From NCBI GenBank assembly GCA_032622095.1, contig CP136061.1, positions 218,148,373-218,212,372 on the forward strand: 64,000 bases of DNA, in the 5' to 3' direction. A program made the position numbers and the translations under genes. This DNA comes from Siphonodentalium dalli (taxonomy: Eukaryota; Mollusca; Scaphopoda; Gadilida; Siphonodentaliidae). The first letter of the stretch is position 1. Every line of letters starts with the position of its first letter. The notes beneath the pieces are model-generated. The model worked only from the letters and a program-made list of their open reading frames with translations. It searched no databases and was not told the origin of the DNA. Positions 56,531 to 64,000 of the stretch are shown here, piece after piece.

Positions 56531-58400
56531 TTACCCGCTATATAGGCGGACCTGTTATCTACGCGCTGATGTTTATTTCATCCTAATCATCCATACCGTT
56601 GAGCTTAGTTGGTAATAATATGGTCCGATTTTTCAGGCATTATTCGTTGCAGCTTTCCACTTTAAAACTTGGCTCAGATCGGGAACCTGTGCATCTGCGA
56701 TTATGAGCTCGTTTGGACATTTTAGTGGCGTTACCACCTTCTTCTACTTAGAAATATTTGGCAAAATAGTTACAAAATTGTTCAGAGTTTGTACTTCTTC
56801 ATTTCTCGGTCAATGGTTTTGAAACTTGATACAGATATTTACCACTATGTGAGCATGTGCGTGGAGCTGTGATTAGCAGTATCCCTTTTGACTCAGACAT
56901 GTATTGCCACATACAAGATTGTCAACGCTTTATAGATTCGTTTCGGGGTTAAATGTTATAAAACTTTACACATATATAGTTACCATCGTGCACTGGACAC
57001 CTGTAATTGCGGGATAGTCAGAATCAAAGCAAAAAGCATCCACTATAATACCACGATAAAACTACACGTTAACTATTTGGAAGTTGTAGAGTTAAAACAA
57101 ATTCAAAATGCATTGATATGGTTTCCTTGAGGTTTCAACGTGTACATATTATACGCTTCACGCTTGCGCCTGTCGCCCGCCAAGATTATGCATCAAATTG
57201 CACGGTGTCTTGGCCACACGATATTTGACATGATAATAAAACGCGTAACCGAATCCTAAACATTGATATGCGTCAAAAGGTGCAAATGGTGAGGTCGCAA
57301 ATATAATAAAAATATTTGCCCTTCCTTTGAAGTTCACTGTCGGGACAACAGGTTTGGCGCGTGTCGCTTGCGTGTATTATATTCACGCGATAAATTAATA
57401 TCTTATATGATGAATTCTTGGTGCGATAGCAAACAATGGCAACTGGATCCAAACGGCGGTAGTAGATATGACATAACGTCAAATATCAAAAAACACACCA
57501 TATCAAATGAATAATTTTTCATTCTACAAATTGGAGATGCCGTTGTATCTTGTTCTACAAATACCCCACTGTATGCTCAAGGCGTTTCTCCATAGTATGC
57601 ATCTGCTTCTAACTGTTCTATGAATTAACCTTCTCCGAGCAGATTTATAACCAATTGGGGTTAATCGAGTGCGCGTGTTGACGTTCTGGGTCGTACATCG
57701 CCGTTTGGTTCGTATTGGGGCGATGTTGTATAGATTCAAATAATTCTGGTATATATGGTTTAGTTTAAACATATTTTATTTGTTCATAAATTAAATTAGT
57801 TTATGACAAAAGGGATTGGAGGACAAGTGCTAAATCACTTAGAATACCCTCCTCTCCCTAATATATGGTGCTGGGCACATGTACGACCCAGTACCAATAA
57901 CTTAAACCCTTCATCAAACATAATTTGTGTTAGTGCTTTGTAAATGTAGTCAACAGGAACCCTATATATCGGTGTAGTGATTGGTATATATCTGGCTGCT
58001 TTCGAAAAGAGAATGGTACTCATTGGGGCTCTTTTTTCGTCAACAAGCATTTGTAAAAAAGAGTTTTTCACAACTCACTTGCTGCCGTTGTTGCCATTCA
58101 AGATACATCAGGAGAAACCGCACAACCATTGCCACGTTACATAGTGTAAAACAAGATGTCGTAGTATGTTGACCAAACATTACAACAATGGATGAACTTC
58201 TCAATGTACAAAACCCATGCCAAATACGGCGTCTATGCAAATTTATACATACCATTTTTAAGAGGTTCGACGAAAATCCGCCTGGTTGACATATACCATC
58301 TGAACTATTTAGTATTTGATAAGTATTAAACATTTCGAACGAGTACATATAATATTATAATCGTAACTACATGATCTCCAATGCCGCCATACATTTGTAC
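56531..58400. other. Unannotated noncoding stretch
   Basis: No exon or RNA is recognised. The segment just before 58400 may belong to the LINE whose tail follows, but no RT motif was seen. Confidence 0.3.
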
Positions 58401-58510
58401 ATATTGTATATATATATACTTGTTACCAATTTTTGTATATAAGGTATGTTAATCTCCATACGCATCTGTCATGTGTCATGAGAATAAATAATTGAATTGA
58501 ATTGTGTATA
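58400..58510 (+). mobile_element. Probable 3' tail of a LINE
   Basis: TTTTTGTATATAAGGTATGT and TTAATCTCCATACGCATCT are followed by GAATAAATAATTGAATTGAA, a short ATTGA repeat typical of CR1/L2-like 3' ends. About 40 bp of it recurs at 25826-25866, next to the 26-kb LINE. The coding part is not recognised. Confidence 0.5.
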
Positions 58511-58738
58511 CACTGAACGTGGTCACGGGTTATTTAATTTTCCATATCAACATGCATGTTTATTACACATATAAATGTTAATGGGACGGGCCAAGATCAT
58601 GTCGCTTATCTGAACACCCTCTTCCAAATACGGAATGCTTCACTGGTTGGATGATGTGGCATAGATGGTTGCCTTGGTTAGTTTAATCATGTTTATTGTA
58701 ACCACAGACTTATGAATGCAAATATATAAGTACGATGT

Positions 58739-59484
58739 TTAAATAATAAAATGCCGTGTGTGGCAACATGAGATAGCAACACATTTTATGAAAGTTATTA
58801 AATAGTCGTCCCCGGTTTTTATCAATCTCCCAGATAAAAGAAGACGGCTGAATTGAGACATACTGCGTGTACCTGCCGTATATAGAGGGCAGTGTGTGCA
58901 TGGGCACTGCATTGTTGCAATGACTTTAAGTATTTGCAATAATACTAACATTACACTCGATCCGCGATGTAAGCGTCATGAAAACGAACAAATGTATGTT
59001 ATTATTTAGAATATTTGATTATGCCTTGCTGTTACCAATTTTTTTCTTTGTCTCAATAGCTGCTTATTTTTAATCATTTTGCCAATTTTGCTTTTAACTG
59101 CAGTGATAGCACTCGTTTCTACTCATGACATTTTCCTGAGTGCACTGTTGTGCATATATCAGTTACAATGTACACAAATCCCACATCGACTGGTCTGACC
59201 TGAGGTTGGATTCGATATTTTAATGTCGACAGCTACATACCTCTGTATGCTTTTCCGTGACTTTTTTTGTGAGCCGATATCGCAATAAACATTGAATTAA
59301 TTAGCCAGGAGAAATTTAATAATTTTAAGAGATACGAAGCAATATCACTCTCAAGTTCACTTAAATCGTGTAATTTCGAGCTGGGACTTTCACCTACAGT
59401 GACGTACATTATTAAGGAACACATAATAACCAAGAAAACCATAGTCAGAAATGGTAACGCCCCCAAGATCATATTATTAGCCAT
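58739..59484 (-). CDS. Hypothetical two-exon gene for a small membrane or secreted protein
   Basis: An ATG at 59484 opens MANNMILGALPFLTMVFLVI then MCSLIMYVTVG, a strong hydrophobic signal-like or membrane segment (residues about 5-30). A polar stretch follows, ESPSSKLHDLSELESD, and then KLLNFSWLINSMFIAISAHK. The frame reaches an AGAG|GTATGT donor at 59241/59240 in phase 1. A candidate acceptor, TATATACGGCAG, lets exon 58872-58739 continue in frame (TRSMSQFSRLLLSGRLI to CVAISCCHTRHFII, stop). The model gives 125 residues and an intron of 368 bases. No family is recognised. The acceptor is moderate and the second exon is the weaker half. Confidence 0.27.
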
Positions 59485-61096
59485 AAATATAAATTATAAT
59501 ATAAAATATATTGGTTACATTAATGCACCGCCTCAGAATTCCGTTAAAACCACTAATCCTTCAAGTTATTACAAAAAACTACGGCTTAACACTGCAGGTT
59601 TTTCATTCACCAAACCAGAAAGCTTCTAAATGCGGATAAAAATTGTGTTCCCGCCATAAAATATTCAAGTGTGCATGGCCCAGTCATTGTTCATACCTAA
59701 ACATCGAACGCAATTAACGCGGTCATAATAGTTACACACTGCAACTATATGACATCCAGCGAATAAACACCCCACGAAAACCCGAAATGTGTTGTCCTGC
59801 GAGATATCCCATCGCTATAGCTCAATTTGACACGGCCAGATTAGTCTTCCTACAATATCCTAAAACAATAAAGCTTCTCAAATCATCGGCATAGTCAGTA
59901 GAACTTTCACGATCTTGGACATTCCAACTACAGCTTTTACCGGACTCGGGGTCGCAGTACAACTTTAACGCGTCCCAAAATAACCGGATAAAACAATTAT
60001 CTATTTATAAAATCCCCATGGGACCACAGATTTCTAAAATTTGTAGAACAGTATACACCGGTGGCGTTAATAAGAAATATATTCCCCGCATTATTGTTTC
60101 GACTTTATAAGGTTCCCTGTCAAAACTTCAAAACGTTCCAAGGTTTTGTACTGGTAGAATATGATCTCTGCGGGCGTTAACTAGTGTAGAGATTCATGGC
60201 ACGATCTAGTCCCTGAACTGTAGTGAATGGGTAGAGCAATGTGAAGATCAATAGAGTCAATGAGTTCATTGCAGAGTCGATTAGTTTATTCGAAGGAACG
60301 CTATACCTGCACCAATGAATGAGGTACTATTGGGTTCGCTGATTACCTGGTATGTTTATTACTGTCCTGTACATCATCGTCCCTCTGTTATTCTTTCTGT
60401 CAGAGCTGAAATAATCAATTTATCATGTAATCCATACGGCACTCAGGAGCACGTTTATGACAATTGAGGTCGTCTCATATCGACAATATTGTAGAATTTA
60501 TATCGCTATTGACACGAGTACTCTTCGCGAGCATAAGTACTCATAGTGAGTACTCGCGACGATAGCTCGCTGACATCGCTTCCTGTACCGAACACCTTGA
60601 AAACCCCTCGTATAATAATATAGACCAGACATGCGACGCCCTTCTTAAAGGTTCTCAATCCGATTCGATGGTCCCCATATCATCAGATTCCAACAAATTT
60701 TTTTTTTTAAATGCCGCTTCAGTTATCAGAATCGAGTAATTGGCCAAAAAATAATGCTAACCACAGTCAAATATAGTGTAAAATTGCCCGAAACCTGTTA
60801 TTTATTAACATTTTGTTCAACGAAATTTTGCCCGTTTGTCAAATAGCTGACACAAAAAAGCCACTTGATTTTAGAGTTAGATCATCTTCATCCGCAATTT
60901 GGTCAGAGAAAGTCTACCCGTCGACTGTTTACTGGGCCACTTAATATTATCGGTGGTGAAAAATAAAAGATTTTAAACATCGATATCTGATCACTCTGAG
61001 CTTTGATGGGCGGGTTCCTCGACTCGAATCAAATATGTTTTACCCCCGAAGCCAAGGAAATAGTAATTTGCGAGCGTTAATTCGGATTATGCATGT
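59485..61096. other. Unannotated noncoding stretch
   Basis: No gene is recognised. A small inverted pair, GAGTACTCTTCGCGAG against GTGAGTACTCGCGACG, lies near 60515-60565. Confidence 0.35.
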
Positions 61097-61407
61097 TTAA
61101 GGGACTCGAGGCTTTCGAAGTGGGTCCATGCGAAATAACATAAACGTCTGTAAAAAACTACCATCAAGTAAATTAATAGATTGACCTTATTTTTAATTTC
61201 AGTATTAGTAATAGTAACTCTGAGATTTTGCATGTCAAACCCGTTATATAAACATTATAATTAGCATAAGGTATATAATGCATTAAACAAAATGGACGGT
61301 AGCACTTGGAAAACGACAAAGCATTGGAAAATTAAACTTACTACATGATCAGCGATGTTTGTTTTGTTTACTTAACAATGGTTTAAACACGCGAAATTTC
61401 GTTATTG

Positions 61408-61499
<92 letters not shown>

Positions 61500-61604
61500 T
61501 CTCTCTCTCCTCTCTCTCTCCATGTTCTTCTTAGTGGTGATGTTTTCACATACTGTTATATTGTTTTGCACATTTACCCACTATGAGAGATGTTGGCCCT
61601 TTAA
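61097..61604. mobile_element. TTAA MITE (AGGGACTC family), copy 2, with CT microsatellite
   Basis: TTAA-GGGACTCGAGGCTTTCG at 61097 pairs with the ACCCACTATGAG...GGCCCT-TTAA end at 61604. Shared interior blocks with 7217-7732 are ATAACATAAACGTCTGTAAA and TAGATTGACCTTATTTTTA. A CT microsatellite (about 61411-61520) has expanded inside it. Confidence 0.75.
61411..61520 (+). repeat. (CT)n microsatellite
   Basis: An uninterrupted CT run to about 61496, then a few CT-rich interruptions. Ser/Leu and Glu/Arg frames over it are artefacts. Confidence 0.97.
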
Positions 61605-64000
61605 TTTGGCGTATTTCTGTTTTCTGCCTTGTTATTCCATTTTACCTTACATCCTCGAGAAATATGTAAAGTTGCACGGAGAGGGGAATTTTGGTCTACA
61701 AGGGTGTACAATTAGAAACTTTAGGAATAATGTTCCCGCGACAAACTTTTTTGTTTCATCACCCAGTCCCAGACAAATTTTGAAAACAAAACAATTGGAA
61801 ATTTTTAATTCAACAAATATATATTGTAAAATATACATGAAGTTTTTAAACCAATACCAGTGTAGAATATTTTAATTCTTCTGTTGGTAAATTAAAACAA
61901 AACATGTGACCGTATGAGTTCTTGATTGAAAGTTTAATCGGATGTATATGTGGACATTTCCCAGAGGTGGACACTTGGTCTATATAGTGATCTATGGTGG
62001 GGGTGAAGTAGAACTTCGAAGATTGATACACTCCCGGGGTATCCCCTCAGGCCACGCCCCTGTACTGAATGCATGGTCAGGTAGACAAGGAAAATATACA
62101 CGCAAAGATGGCCTTCTATAGGAGCTTGCTGTGTTATATGTTGCGACAGAGCTCGACTTTGCGTCTTGTTCTTTGTGCCACGGATGACCTGCTGTCGTTG
62201 TTGCCCGTATTTACATTGTACACAACGCAATAATAGCAAAAAACCATACCCGTATCCCATTAGAATGACTTTTGAATGATAATTTATGAATGTTCGGTTT
62301 GAGCAAATAATGGCAGTGGGCATAGCCGCGGGGAATTTCAATGACCATCGCTTAGTCGAGCTCCTTGTCAAATATTTGAAAACCTTAAATGTATTATTCA
62401 ATTTTTTATTTTTCCGCAGGTTAATGTTTGGAGAGACCTCAAATGACTTTTTTGGATGCCGGTATTTTACTTCTTGTTTACAAAGGTCACGCGACTGAGA
62501 ATAGTTCTTCGTTGAAATATCACGTGTCAAAGTGGTAACTTAGCCATGGGGATCTCAGGAGTCATCCAAGGTTAACTTTGCAGTAAAACCCTGCCATTTG
62601 AACACAATCCCCGGCGTTGTGAAATGTCGAAGTTTCATGATGCTCATAATATCTGGGGGATAAACAAAATCATATCATAGAAAGGGCACGCTGTAATGCA
62701 TCAACGAGAGAGATTTTTATTTTTATTGGCAAGATTTCGTGATTTCTATAGAATAGAATGACCTCTCAGTGGTGGGTCTATTGGTATATTCTCCCATCAA
62801 AGCGCATTAAAATTGACTTTCTAATTCATGGAGATCGCTCAATAAAATGGAGTTACAATGCCTTTTATCAATCTTGTCCACCCTTTTCTCATTTTCGTCT
62901 ATTTTCAGTGACACGATGGCATATGAAATATAATTTCTCGATAGGAAATCTGGTTAATTAGAGAGAATATAATAGCGATCTTCTGACACGGATGTGGAAG
63001 AAAAGGCGAGCGGCTGGGGAGGGCTGGGCGCTGCGGTGTATTCAATGTCACGCAAAATCGGTTTCATTTTCCATCTGTTAATTCAATTTGATACAGGAAC
63101 TGCCTTGTGAAATAATTCTGACACACAGAAAAAACACAATACATTTTGTGGGTATATGTTTAAGAAGCCCAGCGGTGTAATGTATGTCCTCCAATGCATC
63201 AATCTCATCCAAGTTGTAATACTAGTAATATGGTATCCACCAGAACAAGTGGCAGTTCATTTCACGATGAACATGGCGCTGCTTGAAGTCACATATATAG
63301 CTCCCAACTTGAAATATGGATACAAAAGTATTTTTTATATTATTGCAAAAATTATTTGCAAAATTGAAGTAAGTTCATGCATCTTCATGTAGTTCACTCA
63401 TTGGTTTGAAGATACAATTTTAACATTTGCCCACCAATGCATTTGATGGATTGGGACATATTGGTATTTAACTCACTTCATGGCTCTATTCTCTCATGAC
63501 AAAACACAATTGTTGTAATATGAGCGTTCCTTTGTAATTTCCTATAGTTTTATAATTCACTATTTGTGTTTTATAATATGCGACTGAATTTCTACCAGTG
63601 CATTTCTTTCATTGTTGACTGGGATTCAGCATATATCGAGATCTCTTTATTTACAATGACGAGAACTGATTTATATGATATTTTCGGTGAGCCATCTATT
63701 CCTGGGTTTCAATGGAATAGGAAACGTTTTGCATTTGGCGGAGAATGGAGGGCCTGACTGTTCCATCTTTTGATGTTGATATTAATCATAAATAATAATA
63801 ATAATTTTCCTATTCTTGTGATTTACAAGAAGTCGCCCGCAACATATTTAATTATCGAGGTTTATAGTATTCGACACCTTCTGCGTGACTCAAATCATCA
63901 TATTTGTACGTATATATAGTATAGGGCCCAGTATATAGTATGAAATCATTGAAACAATATCGCTTGCTTAGATAAAATTACAGATTGTGGGAACAAAGCA
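61605..64000. other. Unannotated terminal stretch
   Basis: Contains one 198-codon minus-strand frame (62530-61934, opened only by a TTG) with no recognisable domain. A GTTGTTGCC-containing motif near 62190 resembles one near 58090. No gene is supported. Confidence 0.3.

Noticed and set aside
61349-61875. Frames rich in Ser/Leu and Arg/Glu
   Set aside because: They translate the CT microsatellite on either strand; no domain lies outside it.
61934-62530. 198-codon minus-strand frame
   Set aside because: Starts only at TTG in a eukaryotic context and has no recognisable motif; kept as unproven.

Overview
This is an AT-rich window from a metazoan nuclear genome, very probably a marine invertebrate. 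A lophotrochozoan such as a mollusc is my guess, from the mix of CR1/L2-like LINEs, Helitrons and TTAA-target MITEs, but nothing here fixes the species. There are no operons, ribosome binding sites or bacterial genes. Most open frames are shadows of repeats, and all gene calls come from single exons read by eye.

Host genes. The only securely named gene is an achaete-scute family bHLH proneural factor on the minus strand (exon 16415-17080). It ends at a strong splice donor and has a TATA-like box upstream. Downstream on the same strand, three phase-compatible blocks (13704-13648, 13331-13261, 10711-10543) may form a small unrecognised 98-residue protein; the last exon is the convincing one. 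Weaker candidates are the 3' end of an unknown gene at 1-139 with a polyadenylation signal, a C2H2 finger exon near 41.4 kb, an open segment near 36.2 kb, and a two-exon secreted or membrane peptide model at 59484-58739.

Mobile DNA fills much of the rest. One 5'-truncated non-LTR retrotransposon (25868-28770) keeps an intact RT frame. Two relics are an RT plus zinc knuckle at 1025-2110 and an AP endonuclease at 33248-33625. Helitron-like elements lie in tandem at 19851-21240 and 47430-49786, with a single copy at 38077-38860. Several MITE families have TTAA target sites, one of them with piggyBac-like CCC termini; others have TA targets.

The most unusual features are these. A 67-bp palindromic module recurs, usually as inverted pairs, inside several different MITE families. 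An empty site and a filled site of one TTAA MITE are both present in the window. A 3.7-kb unit is bounded by inverted arms of about 0.47 kb, carries a conserved splice-donor-like site in each arm and holds a zinc-finger exon. A short motif, AAAGAGCGTT, is shared by otherwise different element families.
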